Positions 25,863-34,737 are shown, counted from the stretch's first letter. The stretch is DNA of 64,000 nt from an uncultured Eubacterium sp. (GCA_944380545.1 CALWHV010000005.1:31494-95493), one strand, 5' to 3'. Notes: generated from the letters alone by a model not told the origin. A program made the numbers and translations.

Positions 25863-27245
25863 CTATATTCCGAGTATCGAGGTGGCGAAAAGGATGTAGA
25901 TAAGCAGCGAAACGGCGTCCGTTATCGTGGTGATAAACGGATTTGCCATAACCGCCGGGTCAAAGCCCAGCCGCTTTGCGATTATCGGCAGGCTGCACCC
26001 TATCACCTTAGAGAACACAACCTCCACCACAATGGTAAGGCTCACAACAAGCGAAATCATCACCGTGATCTCGCTGTTGCCCAGCACATATTTGTCAAAC
26101 AGGATAAGCTTCACAAAGCACACGCCCGCAAGCGCAAGACCGCAGGCGGCGCCGACGCGTATCTCCTTCCAGATCACCTTAAATATATCGCGCATCGAGA
26201 TCTCGCCCAGCGAAAGGGCGCGCACAACGGTAACGCTTGACTGCCCGCCGGAGTTTCCGCCCGTGCCCATCAGCATCGGGATAAAGGCTATCAGCGTTGC
26301 AACGGAGGCAAGCTTGCTTTCAAAATTCGTAAGTATCTCGCTCGTTATGGTTGCGGAGATCATCAAAAGCAGCAGCCAGGGTATGCGCTTTTTAAAGGTT
26401 TCGGCAACGCTTGTTTTAAGATACGGCGTGTCCGTAGGCACGATGGCGGCCATCTTTTGGATGTCCTCCGTGTTTTCCTCCTGCAAAACATCAATAACAT
26501 CGTCTACCGTTATGATGCCCACAAGGCGGTTTTCCATATCCACAACGGGCAGCGCAAGGAAATCGTATTTGGAAAGCAGCGAGGACGCCTTTTCCTGGTC
26601 GTCAAGCGTGTTTACGCTGATAACATTCGTTTCCATCAGCTCGTCTATCACATCGTCGTAATCGTGAAGCAGCAGCTCCTTGACTGTCGTAACGCCCAGC
26701 AGATGGCGCGATTCATCCGTAACATAGCAGGTGTAGATGGTTTCCTTGTCAACGCCGGTGCGCCTTATGCGCTTAAACGCGTCCTCAACCGTCATATCCC
26801 TTTTAAGGTCCACAAATTCCGGCGTCATTATAGAGCCGGCGGAGTCCTCAGGGTATTTCAGTATGGAGTTGATTGCCTCGCGCATCTCGCTGTCCGTGTT
26901 TTTTAGGATGCGCTTAACAACGCTTGCCGGCATCTCCTCAACTATGTCCGCCGCGTCGTCAATATAAAGCTCGTCCAAAACCTCTTTTAGCTCCGCGTCG
27001 GAAAAGGAGCGGATAAGGCTCTCCTGCGTGTCGCCGTCAAATTCAACAAAGGTGTCGGCGGCGTTTTCCTTGGTGAGCATACGGAAAAGGAACATTCGCT
27101 TCTTTTCCGTTTCTGCGCGCTCCAGCAAAAGCGCAATGTCGGCGGGATTAAGGTCGTTTAAAAATTTCTTAAGGCTGCGGATGTCCTTTTTTTCGTGCAG
27201 GCTGTCCGCATATTCAAGCATCTCTTCAAGCTCCGTAATCCTCAC
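25863..27245 (-). CDS. mgtE: Magnesium transporter MgtE
   Basis: MgtE is a dimeric Mg2+ channel gated by cytosolic Mg2+. The 460 residues contain the N domain (about 1-130, ending in the ADIVEEMP repeats), two CBS domains (about 135-260; ITVDDVIDVLQEE closes the second), a plug helix, and five membrane helices from about residue 290. The pore motif PMLMGTGGNSGGQSS is intact. It is the last gene of a minus-strand run from rpe. The gap upstream is only 29 bases, so no M-box riboswitch is possible here. Confidence 0.95.
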   Translation of the reverse strand: MRITELEEMLEYADSLHEKKDIRSLKKFLNDLNPADIALLLERAETEKKRMFLFRMLTKENAADTFVEFDGDTQESLIRSFSDAELKEVLDELYIDDAADIVEEMPASVVKRILKNTDSEMREAINSILKYPEDSAGSIMTPEFVDLKRDMTVEDAFKRIRRTGVDKETIYTCYVTDESRHLLGVTTVKELLLHDYDDVIDELMETNVISVNTLDDQEKASSLLSKYDFLALPVVDMENRLVGIITVDDVIDVLQEENTEDIQKMAAIVPTDTPYLKTSVAETFKKRIPWLLLLMISATITSEILTNFESKLASVATLIAFIPMLMGTGGNSGGQSSVTVVRALSLGEISMRDIFKVIWKEIRVGAACGLALAGVCFVKLILFDKYVLGNSEITVMISLVVSLTIVVEVVFSKVIGCSLPIIAKRLGFDPAVMANPFITTITDAVSLLIYILFATSILGI

Positions 27246-27274
27246 TTCCTTTCATTGCGCCGCGGCGAGGGCCG

Positions 27275-28108
27275 TTATTTTTCCGAATAAAAGCTCTTTT
27301 CCTCGGCGTCGTACGGATTTGCGGCAAATCTTCTTACAAGCGCCGCTATGATTATTATAAGCGCAAGCCCTCCGGCGGCGGACGCCGCGGCAACGGCAAA
27401 TTCCGGCTGCTCGTAAAAGCGCTCGCCCTCCACAAAGGATTTAAAATCCGGCTGCGCCATAAGCGCCTTTATCTCGTCGCAGGTCTTGTCTACTCGCTTA
27501 ACATCAAATGTGTATTTCTTTGTGCTGCCGTCGGAGGCGGTAACGGTTATCGGTATCTCCGGCTCCTGCCCGTCGCGCAGCGTAAGCATAACGGGCGCGG
27601 CGGAGGCGTTCACATCCTGCGTTACGGGCGTTATGGTAAGCTCTGTAAGGTCGCTCGGTATGTAGAGCTTATACGCCGTGTCGTCGCCGTTTATCTGCGG
27701 GCGCACCTCGGCAAGGCTGCAGCTTATGTCCTCAAGGTTTGCGTTTGAGCTTATCGTGTACTGCGGCGGGTTCGTGTAATCAAAGGTGTAGATAACGCTG
27801 CCGCTGTCAAAAAGCAGGGTAACGGTGAGCCCCGTCTTTTTCTGCGCCTCGTCCTGCGTGTAGGCAACCGTAACATTCGCATCGCCGCTGAGCGTGTAGC
27901 TCTTGAGCGAAACATTTTTGCGCGGGTCGTCAAGCGTTACGGTAAAATATGTCTCTCCCGTGCGAAAGCCGCCGTCTATCTGCGCGTTGTTGAAGGCTAT
28001 GCTCTCAAGATACGGCGGGTTTTGTATTGGCGCCTCTGCCGCGTGAACGCAAAAAGGCGCCGCCATCATCATTATTGCGCCCAAAAGGGCTGCCGTCAGT
28101 TTTTTCAT
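27275..28108 (-). CDS. Secreted/anchored protein with cadherin-like beta-sandwich
   Basis: The 277-residue protein has a signal peptide (residues 1-24, AAPFCVHAAEA), two beta-sandwich regions (about 35-115 and 125-205), and a C-terminal membrane helix (about 233-255) followed by a charged tail. The second sandwich ends with ITVTASDGSTKKYTFDVKR, the pattern of cadherin-like beta-sandwich repeats on Clostridia surface proteins. It overlaps the upstream glycosidase-like gene by 4 bases, so both are probably made together and may act at the envelope. No enzyme motif is visible. Confidence 0.6.
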   Translation of the reverse strand: MKKLTAALLGAIMMMAAPFCVHAAEAPIQNPPYLESIAFNNAQIDGGFRTGETYFTVTLDDPRKNVSLKSYTLSGDANVTVAYTQDEAQKKTGLTVTLLFDSGSVIYTFDYTNPPQYTISSNANLEDISCSLAEVRPQINGDDTAYKLYIPSDLTELTITPVTQDVNASAAPVMLTLRDGQEPEIPITVTASDGSTKKYTFDVKRVDKTCDEIKALMAQPDFKSFVEGERFYEQPEFAVAAASAAGGLALIIIIAALVRRFAANPYDAEEKSFYSEK

Positions 28109-29247
28109 AGCTGTTCGGCGTCAAGGATAAATGCTCCTGTTCCGCCTTCCTCCAGTATCTGTTTTATTTTATCAGCGCCGCTTTCGGAGTGAACAACATA
28201 GATAGAATCGTTTGAAAGCTCACCGTCAAACAGCTCAAGCAGCTCGGCAGCGGCGCCCGTCGGCTCACCGCCCTGATAGGAGCTTTGAGAGTCCTCCTCG
28301 TCCTTTTCTTCATCCTCTTCGCCGGCTAAGCGGGAGGCAAGAGAGGAGCTTACCTGCACATCAATCGGGCGCAGGAGCTTTATGTCGGTGCCGAGGTCGG
28401 CGTAGAGCCTGCGGCACAGCTCGTCAAAGTGCTCCGTATACTCGCCGCCTTCAGACGGCGTTTCGGTGCCGCGCAGCAAAAATATGCTGACCCCCATATC
28501 GCGCGCCTCGGAGATTATGTCCTTAAGATATTTATACACCGTTTCGGACTGCGGATTCAGATATGTTCTGCCCTGCGAGTCCTCCAGCGGAACGCCGTTT
28601 CTGTCAAGCAGCGCCAGAGCGCGGTCGCGGCGGGGGATCAGATCGTCCTGATAGCAGCAAACAACGCCCACGGTCAGAATATCCTGCTGCGCAAGCTGCG
28701 CTGCTGAGGAGCGCAGGTCGGCAGCCTCGTAAGCCGCCGCGCTGTATGCGTTCACCGTGGCAAGCGCGCTGCGGTAGCCTATGGTGCCGTCCGCCCTTTT
28801 TATGTCAAAGGCAACGCTGTTGTAGCCGCCGGCGGCAAGGCTTTCGGCAACGGATTCAAGTATCACGGAGCCGTCCAGCGAAATGCTGTCCTCATACGCG
28901 CCGTGCAGATCTATGCGCATCTCGTTCATAACTCCGCCCTGCTCCGCTGCGGCGGAGGCAAGGTCCGGCATCGAATTGCGTATCATATAAACATCCATCG
29001 CCGTGTAGCCCACGCCCATAACGGCAAGGCAGAGCGCCGCGATGCCGAGCCTTTTGAGCAGCGTTCTCGCCTGCGCCTTCCTGCGGCGTTTTTTCTTGAC
29101 CTTGGGGCGCATATAATCGAATTTGTCGGAATAAACGCCCTCCTCGGCTATGTATTTGTCCGCAAAATCTATCGGGCGGCCGGTTTCCTCTTCGGTCCAG
29201 CTGCCGCCTCGTTTTATGTTTTTGTAAAAGCGTTTTCTCTTTTTCAT
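28105..29247 (-). CDS. Type II membrane protein, DUF4015-like glycoside hydrolase fold
   Basis: The 380-residue protein has a long basic N-terminal cytoplasmic part (KKKRRRKAQ near residue 52), one membrane helix (about 67-85) and an extracytoplasmic domain. The domain resembles DUF4015 TIM-barrel putative hydrolases: GYNSVAFDIKRADGTIGYRS, then ILTVGVVCCYQDDLIPRRDRALAL and GRTYLNPQSETVYKYLKDIISEARDMG. The usual final FDYIRFP strand is replaced by FLLRGTETP, so catalysis is uncertain. An acidic linker (EEDEEKDEED) lies near residue 315. It overlaps rpe by 4 bases. Confidence 0.6.
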   Translation of the reverse strand: MKKRKRFYKNIKRGGSWTEEETGRPIDFADKYIAEEGVYSDKFDYMRPKVKKKRRRKAQARTLLKRLGIAALCLAVMGVGYTAMDVYMIRNSMPDLASAAAEQGGVMNEMRIDLHGAYEDSISLDGSVILESVAESLAAGGYNSVAFDIKRADGTIGYRSALATVNAYSAAAYEAADLRSSAAQLAQQDILTVGVVCCYQDDLIPRRDRALALLDRNGVPLEDSQGRTYLNPQSETVYKYLKDIISEARDMGVSIFLLRGTETPSEGGEYTEHFDELCRRLYADLGTDIKLLRPIDVQVSSSLASRLAGEEDEEKDEEDSQSSYQGGEPTGAAAELLELFDGELSNDSIYVVHSESGADKIKQILEEGGTGAFILDAEQL

Positions 29248-29897
29248 ATCTGCGCCGCGTCTTCCGCGTTCTTCCTAAGCTCATTTATCGTTTTTTTCGG
29301 GTCGGCGCTTTTGAACACGGCGCTGCCCGCAACAAACACATTTGCTCCGGCAGCCGCCGCAAGCTTTATCGTTTCGGGGTTTATGCCGCCGTCAACCTCA
29401 ATGTCAATATCCGGCGCCGCCTCGCGCACGGCGCGCACCTTTTGCATCATATCCGCCATAAAGCTCTGCCCGCCGAAGCCGGGCTCAACCGTCATCACCA
29501 GCACCATATTAAGCTCGTCTATATATCTCAGCGCAGCCTCTGCGGGCGTTGCAGGCTTAAGCGCCAGCGCCGCGCGGCAGCCGCAGTCCTTTATCATCCT
29601 TATCGTGTCGGCGGTGCAGCCGTCACTCTCCTCGTGAAAGCAGATGATGTCCGCGCCGGCATCGGCAAAATCCTTTATGTATCTCTGCGGCTCGCTTATC
29701 ATCAGGTGGGCGTCAAACACCTTGCCGCTCACGCGCCTGAGCGCTTTTATAACGGGCGCGCCGATAGAGATGTTCGGCACAAAATGGCCGTCCATAACAT
29801 CCAGGTGAATATATTCCGCGCCGCTGCATTTTTGAAGCTCCGATTCAAGATTTGCATAATCTGCCGCCAGCACGGACGGCGCTATTTTCATTTCCAT
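29244..29897 (-). CDS. rpe: Ribulose-phosphate 3-epimerase
   Basis: Rpe interconverts ribulose-5-phosphate and xylulose-5-phosphate in the pentose phosphate pathway. The 217-residue TIM barrel has the signature segments APSVLAADYANL, IHLDVMDGHFVPNISIG (metal Asp), FDAHLMI, MTVEPGFGGQSFM and VDGGI. The start ATG 29897 lies just inside its promoter region. It heads a four-gene minus-strand operon that ends with mgtE. Confidence 0.95.
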   Translation of the reverse strand: MEMKIAPSVLAADYANLESELQKCSGAEYIHLDVMDGHFVPNISIGAPVIKALRRVSGKVFDAHLMISEPQRYIKDFADAGADIICFHEESDGCTADTIRMIKDCGCRAALALKPATPAEAALRYIDELNMVLVMTVEPGFGGQSFMADMMQKVRAVREAAPDIDIEVDGGINPETIKLAAAAGANVFVAGSAVFKSADPKKTINELRKNAEDAAQI

Positions 29898-29942
29898 TTT
29901 TTAACCTCCGCTCAGTCGGCGCGGTTTTCCGCCTTTTTTAGT

Positions 29943-29971
29943 ATTATACATTTCGACCGCCCTAAAATCAA
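29943..29971 (-). promoter_or_regulatory. Promoter of the rpe-mgtE operon
   Basis: On the minus strand, -35 TTGATT (29971-29966), 17-base spacer, -10 TATAAT (29948-29943). Confidence 0.75.
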
Positions 29972-29993
29972 CCTTTATTATACTAATTAACAC

Positions 29994-30022
29994 TTGTATT
30001 TATATAATAAGTGTAGTAAAAT
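29994..30022 (+). promoter_or_regulatory. Promoter of ABC-F gene
   Basis: -35 TTGTAT at 29994-29999, 17-base spacer, -10 TAAAAT at 30017-30022. It is divergent from the rpe promoter, with the two -35 boxes 22 bases apart. Confidence 0.65.
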
Positions 30023-30089
30023 ATATCAGTCTTAAATCTGAAAAAACCGTTTTTTTATATTTTTTTACGATATTTATCGGGGTGAGCTA

Positions 30090-31703
30090 ATGATTCAGGC
30101 AAACAATGTTACCGTTCAGTTCGGCGGCAAGGCGCTGTTTGAACGGGTCAATGTGGTGTTTTCCGCCGGCAACTGCTACGGCATAATTGGCGCGAACGGC
30201 GCTGGAAAATCCACCTTTTTAAAGGTGCTCAGCGGCGAGCTTGAGCCGCAGAAGGGCGAGGTTGTGATAACCCCCGGCGAGCGTCTTTCCGTTTTGGAGC
30301 AGGACCATTTCAAATACGATGAATACGAGGTTGTAAGAACCGTTCTTATGGGCAACCCGCGCCTTATAGAGATTATGGAGGAAAAGGACGCGCTTTACGC
30401 CAAGCCGGATTTTTCCGAGGAGGACGGGATACGCGCCGGAGAGCTTGAGGCGGAATTTGCCGATATGGACGGCTGGAACGCCGAGAGCGACGCCGAATTT
30501 ATGCTAAACAAGCTCGGCGTTACGGACGAGTATCATTATATGAAGATGGCTCAGCTGCCGTCCGACCTCAAGGTCAAGGTGCTGCTTGCTAAGGCGCTTT
30601 TCGGCAATCCCGATATCCTGCTGCTCGACGAGCCCACCAACCACCTTGACCTTGCGGCGATACGCTGGCTTGAGGACTTTCTGCTTGATTTTGAAAACAC
30701 CGTTATCGTTGTTTCGCACGACAGGTATTTTCTCAACAAGGTCTGCACGCATATCTGCGATGTTGATTTCGGCAAGATCCAGATGTATGCCGGAAACTAC
30801 GATTTCTGGTACGAATACACCCAGATGCGCCAGCGCCAGATGAGGGACCAAAACAAGAAAAACGAGCAGAAGATCAAAGAGCTTCAGGATTTTATTCAGC
30901 GCTTTTCCGCAAACGCCTCAAAATCAAAGCAGGCAACAAGCCGCAAAAAGCAGCTTGACGCGCTTGAGATGATAGAGATGCCCGTTTCCTCGCGCCGCTT
31001 TCCGTATGTTGATTTCAAGCCGGACAGGGAGTGCGGAAACGACCTGCTGCGCGTAGATCACCTCACCAAAACCGTGGGCGACAGAAAGGTGCTGGACGAT
31101 GTTTCCTTCATCATCCACCCGCGTGAAAAGGTGGCGTTCGTCGGCTCCGATACCGTGGCGAAAACCACGCTGTTTCAGATCCTGATGGGCGAAATCGAGC
31201 CCGACGAGGGCGAGTTCAAATGGGGCGTAACTACCACTCAAAGCTATTTTCCGAGCGACAATTCAAAATATTTCGACGGCGTTGATCTCTCGCTTGTTGA
31301 CTGGCTCAGGCAGTACACCACGCAGACCCTTGAGGCGGATATCAGAAGCTGGCTCGGCAGGATGCTCTTCAGCGGCGACGATGCGCTGAAAAAAGCCACG
31401 GTGCTCTCCGGCGGCGAGCGCGTTCGCTGTATGCTGTGCAAGATGATGCTCAGCGGCGCCAATGTGCTTGTGCTCGACGAGCCCACGAACCACCTTGACC
31501 TTGAATCAATCACCGCGCTCAACAACGGCCTCATCCGCTATCCGGAAACGGTGCTGTTCACCTCGCACGACCACCAGTTCATCCAAACCATTGCAGACAG
31601 AATTATCGATATAGCGGACGGCGGCATAACCGACTACAAGGGCACTTACGACGAGTTTATAGAGACTTTTGACGAGGATAAGCTCAAAAAATATAAAAGC
31701 TGA
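30090..31703 (+). CDS. ykpA: ABC-F ribosome-associated ATPase (YkpA/YbiT type)
   Basis: ABC-F proteins bind the ribosomal E site and act in translation. The 537 residues hold two nucleotide domains joined by a basic linker (about 235-320; RFSANASKSKQATSRKKQLD). Domain 1 has Walker A GANGAGKS (about 34) and Walker B LLLDEPTNHLD, but its signature is LPSDLKVKV (about 156) instead of LSGGQ. Domain 2 has a degenerate Walker A, GSDTVAKTT (about 352), and an intact LSGGERVR (about 438). One composite ATP site is thus canonical and the other is not. I recall similar changes in B. subtilis YkpA, so this is probably a subfamily trait. No membrane segments. Confidence 0.9.
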   Translation: MIQANNVTVQFGGKALFERVNVVFSAGNCYGIIGANGAGKSTFLKVLSGELEPQKGEVVITPGERLSVLEQDHFKYDEYEVVRTVLMGNPRLIEIMEEKDALYAKPDFSEEDGIRAGELEAEFADMDGWNAESDAEFMLNKLGVTDEYHYMKMAQLPSDLKVKVLLAKALFGNPDILLLDEPTNHLDLAAIRWLEDFLLDFENTVIVVSHDRYFLNKVCTHICDVDFGKIQMYAGNYDFWYEYTQMRQRQMRDQNKKNEQKIKELQDFIQRFSANASKSKQATSRKKQLDALEMIEMPVSSRRFPYVDFKPDRECGNDLLRVDHLTKTVGDRKVLDDVSFIIHPREKVAFVGSDTVAKTTLFQILMGEIEPDEGEFKWGVTTTQSYFPSDNSKYFDGVDLSLVDWLRQYTTQTLEADIRSWLGRMLFSGDDALKKATVLSGGERVRCMLCKMMLSGANVLVLDEPTNHLDLESITALNNGLIRYPETVLFTSHDHQFIQTIADRIIDIADGGITDYKGTYDEFIETFDEDKLKKYKS

Positions 31704-31711
31704 TAAAATGA

Positions 31712-31743
31712 ACGGCAGGAATGACTCCTGCCGTTAATTTTAT
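31712..31743 (+). terminator. Rho-independent terminator of ABC-F gene
   Basis: Perfect 9-base stem ACGGCAGGA/TCCTGCCGT with ATGAC loop, then TAATTTT. Confidence 0.85.
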
Positions 31744-31811
31744 CAAATCATCTAAGTATCCCGCTTGGGGGCAATCGCCGAAATTACGGCTTTTAGCGGT
31801 CTCATCGGGGT

Positions 31812-31837
31812 CCCCGAAAAGCGCAAGCTTTTTGGGG
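31812..31837. repeat. Palindrome of the dispersed repeat family
   Basis: CCCCGAAAAGC pairs with GCTTTTTGGGG around GCAA. The left arm plus loop recurs at 49667-49683, so it belongs to the same intergenic repeat family. Confidence 0.7.
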
Positions 31838-31902
31838 GGAGGAGAAATTCATATTTGGAGCGAGCAATCGCCAAGGCGCCGCTTCTTAGCGGTCCGCAGG
31901 TT

Positions 31903-32060
31903 GCGGACCCTACGCGGCGTTCAGTAAAACAACATTATTTTCAATCGGCGGTTGCGAACGGAATTGTATGAATTTCGACGAAGCGGACCCTACGCGATGT
32001 TTGGTAAAACAACATATTTTTATTCGGCGGTTGCGAACGAAACGGTATGAATTTCGACGA
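31903..32060. repeat. Tandem pair of an 80-bp repeat
   Basis: Two adjacent units (31903-31982 and 31983-32060) begin GCGGACCCTACGCG and end GTATGAATTTCGACGA. They differ at about ten positions. The unit core includes GTAAAACAACAT and TTCGGCGGTTGCGAACG. No open frame is maintained across both units. Confidence 0.85.
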
Positions 32061-32126
32061 CGCGTAGGGGCTGCGATTCGCAGCCCGCCAACAACCACGC
32101 GTAGGGGCTGCTATCAGCAGCCCGCC
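32061..32126. repeat. Two REP-like palindromes (GTAGGGGCTGC..GCAGCCCGC)
   Basis: GGGCTGCGA-T-TCGCAGCCC (32068-32086) and GGGCTGCT-ATC-AGCAGCCC (32105-32123) are each preceded by CGCGTAG and followed by GC. Identical or near-identical copies occur at 49547-49568 and 49618-49644, in another intergenic region. Confidence 0.85.
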
Positions 32127-32153
32127 CGTTTGAAGTCATCCCGCCTTTTGCGT

Positions 32154-34244
32154 TTATTTAATCCTTTTGAATATGAATATCTCGCTTTCAAGCGGCTTGT
32201 AATAAACAACATCTATGCCGCGGTTCATAAGGTATGCGCCGCTTTTTTTGAAATGCCTGTGCTCGGATTTTACCTCGTAAACGGCGTTTTCATCCAGTCC
32301 GTCAAAGCGCAGCGTAACAAACCTGTCCTCAAAAAACGAATTTGCCGCGGTGCAGGCAAAATATACCGCCTCGTCACCGTTCGGCGAAACAAAGCCGTTC
32401 AGATATATCTTGCCGCTCGGCGGGGCAAGAACCCTGTAACGCCTGCCGAACTGCACTATGTGCCTTATTTTTTTGTAGAGTGCGATATGCTTTTTGTATT
32501 GCGCAAGCTCGCTCCTGCTCAGCTTTGAAAGGTCGCTGCCCACCGCAAGCGCGCCCTGCATTGAAACCGCAAATCTGTACGCCGCGGAAACCGGCCGCGC
32601 CTCGCTGTTTGTGTCCGTTACCCAGGCGCGCATACATTTTTGCGGATACAAAAGGCTGTAGCCGCGCTGTATCTCAAGGCGGTCGAGCGGGTCAGTGTTG
32701 TCGCTCGGCCACACCATATCAAAATGGCTCAGCGAGCCGAGGTCGGTCCTTCCGCCGCCGCTCGCGCACGCTTCAAACTGAACATCGGGGTGCTTCTTTC
32801 TGAGCTCGTCAACTATTTTAAACACCGCTTTTGTGTGCCTGTACCAAAGCTCGCGCGGGTTTTTAAGATTCTCCGCCCCCGTTTCGGAAAACGGGCGGTT
32901 CATATCCCATTTTATGTAGCGTATGTCGTTTTCGCACAGCAGCTTGTCCATAAAATCAAATATGTATTTCTGCACCTCCGGCTTAGTCAGGTTCAGCACA
33001 AGCTGGCTGCGCAGCAGGCTCGGCGTGCGGCAGTCGTAATGGTAAGTCCAGTCGGGATGCTCTTTGTAAAGGCGCGATTTCGGGTTCACCATCTCCGGCT
33101 CCACCCAGATGCCGAATTCCATTCCGAGCGCCTTTACCCCGTCTATGAGCGGCTTCAGCCCGCGCGGGAATTTGATTTTGCTCACATCCCAGTCGCCGAG
33201 GCCGCTTTTGTCTGAATTTCTTGTGGAAAACCAGCCGTCGTCCATCACAAAAAGCTCGCAGCCGATCTCAGCCGCCCTTTTGGCAAGCTTAAGCTGCTGC
33301 GCCTCGTTGACTCCGAAGCCGGTAGCCTCCCAGCTGTTGTACAGCACGGGCAGCGCCTCGTATGCAAATCTGCGCGGCAGGATGTGCCTTAGCGCAAGCT
33401 CGTTGAGACGGCGGCTCATATCGCCGAAGCCGCGCGCCCGTCCGAGATATACCGGCGGCGTTTCAAATTCCTCGCCGCTTTTGAGCGTGTAAGAAAAATC
33501 GCGGTCGTTTATGCCCAAAACGGCGCTCGTTCTTCCCGCAAAATCGCGCGAAACGCTCAGCTTCCAGCTTCCGCCCCAGCCAAGCACGGCAAAGAATACC
33601 TCGCCGCTCTCCTCGCCCGCCCCGCGCGACGCTATCAGCGCCGGCATATGGTGGTGAGCCGTCGTGCCCTTTCGGCTCTCAAACACAAGCTCGCCGGATT
33701 TCAGCGTCTGCCTGCTCTGCCGAAATTCCGCGCCCCACGAGCCGTTGGCGTTCGTTATCTCGTATTCCTCTTCTCCCGGCAGGTGCAGCTCCGCGCTCGC
33801 CGCCTTTTCTATCAGGATATCCCTGCCGGAAAGGTTCTTTATAACGGCGCGCCGCTCAATTATCGAGCAGCTTTCGCGGCAGGTGTAGATAAGGCGCACC
33901 TCAAGGCCGCAGCTTTTATCCTCAAGCGTTATCTCAAGCGTGCCGCCGTTTATCTGCGCTCCGGAAAATTCAAGCGCCGTTTCGCGGCAGCCGTTTGAAA
34001 AGCTGCATTTAAGCGCGTATTCGCGGTACATCGTGCCGCCGTAGGGGATGTATTCGGTCTTTATGAAATCAAGCGGCGCGTGGTTGGAATTTTCCTCCCT
34101 GAGCGGCGGCTCCTCAAAATCCTCTGCGGGGCTGACGGCGCCCCAGTGCAGATGCGCGGCTCCGCCGGGGCCCGCGCAAAGGGCGTACTGCATATCGCCC
34201 GAAACTATCGAAAATATATTTCCCTTGCTCTTTGTGATACCCAT
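32154..34244 (-). CDS. Alpha-galactosidase, GH36
   Basis: The 696-residue enzyme would release alpha-1,6-galactose from raffinose-type sugars. It lacks a signal peptide, so it is cytoplasmic. An N-terminal beta-supersandwich (about 1-300) precedes a TIM barrel. The nucleophile Asp is D447 in YIKWDMNRP and the acid/base Asp is D515 in WPSDNTDPLDR; the 68-residue spacing is normal for GH36. Further markers are MDDGWF, FGIWVEPEMVNP and CASGGGRTDLG. No transporter lies nearby. A divergent promoter shares its -35 region with zapA. Confidence 0.93.
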   Translation of the reverse strand: MGITKSKGNIFSIVSGDMQYALCAGPGGAAHLHWGAVSPAEDFEEPPLREENSNHAPLDFIKTEYIPYGGTMYREYALKCSFSNGCRETALEFSGAQINGGTLEITLEDKSCGLEVRLIYTCRESCSIIERRAVIKNLSGRDILIEKAASAELHLPGEEEYEITNANGSWGAEFRQSRQTLKSGELVFESRKGTTAHHHMPALIASRGAGEESGEVFFAVLGWGGSWKLSVSRDFAGRTSAVLGINDRDFSYTLKSGEEFETPPVYLGRARGFGDMSRRLNELALRHILPRRFAYEALPVLYNSWEATGFGVNEAQQLKLAKRAAEIGCELFVMDDGWFSTRNSDKSGLGDWDVSKIKFPRGLKPLIDGVKALGMEFGIWVEPEMVNPKSRLYKEHPDWTYHYDCRTPSLLRSQLVLNLTKPEVQKYIFDFMDKLLCENDIRYIKWDMNRPFSETGAENLKNPRELWYRHTKAVFKIVDELRKKHPDVQFEACASGGGRTDLGSLSHFDMVWPSDNTDPLDRLEIQRGYSLLYPQKCMRAWVTDTNSEARPVSAAYRFAVSMQGALAVGSDLSKLSRSELAQYKKHIALYKKIRHIVQFGRRYRVLAPPSGKIYLNGFVSPNGDEAVYFACTAANSFFEDRFVTLRFDGLDENAVYEVKSEHRHFKKSGAYLMNRGIDVVYYKPLESEIFIFKRIK

Positions 34245-34282
34245 ATATTTCTCCGTAAGTCAGTATTTTCTAAGCTGCTGTA

Positions 34283-34311
34283 ATGATACCATTTCTTTTT
34301 TTAATTGACAA
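34283..34311 (-). promoter_or_regulatory. Promoter of GH36 gene
   Basis: On the minus strand, -35 TTGTCA (34311-34306), 17-base spacer, -10 TATCAT (34288-34283). Its -35 overlaps that of the zapA promoter on the other strand. Confidence 0.7.
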
Positions 34312-34333
34312 GATTTTATTATCCTGTTATACT
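34305..34333 (+). promoter_or_regulatory. Promoter of zapA-U32-maf operon
   Basis: -35 TTGACA at 34305-34310, 17-base spacer, -10 TATACT at 34328-34333. Confidence 0.75.
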
Positions 34334-34379
34334 TAAAATAGTGATTTTTTCTATATTAAAGTGTATGGAAGTGTGAGAT

Positions 34380-34727
34380 ATGGCAAAAAATAAGGTGCAG
34401 ATAAAAATATGGGGCGCCACATATTCCATTATAACGGACGACGACCCCGATTATGTTGAACAGCTCGGCGAATTCATTGATTCGGAGATGAAAAACATCT
34501 CCTCCCAGAATCCGAGCCTCTCCTCGATCCAGTGCGCCGTGCTCGTTGCGCTCGACCAGGCGGACGCGTGCAAAAAAGCAACCGCCTCGGCGGATAATCT
34601 GCGCGCGCAGATAAAGGATTATCTTGAAGACAGCGCCCGCGCCAGAATGGAAGTGGATGTTGCCCGCCGCGAGATAGAGCGCCTGAACAGGGAAATTTCA
34701 AACCTGCGCGAAAAGCGCGGCAGTTAA
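34380..34727 (+). CDS. zapA: Cell division protein ZapA
   Basis: ZapA bundles FtsZ filaments at the division ring. The 115-residue protein has the N-terminal KVQIKIWGATYSIITDDDPDYVEQLGEFID domain and a C-terminal coiled coil (about 70-110). AAGTGTGAGATA precedes ATG 34380. It heads an operon with a U32 protease and maf, a linkage seen in other Clostridia. Confidence 0.88.
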   Translation: MAKNKVQIKIWGATYSIITDDDPDYVEQLGEFIDSEMKNISSQNPSLSSIQCAVLVALDQADACKKATASADNLRAQIKDYLEDSARARMEVDVARREIERLNREISNLREKRGS

Positions 34728-34737
34728 GGCGGCATCT

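Noticed and set aside
27246..27274. M-box riboswitch before mgtE
   Set aside because: The gap to the upstream gene is only 29 bases, far too short for the aptamer.
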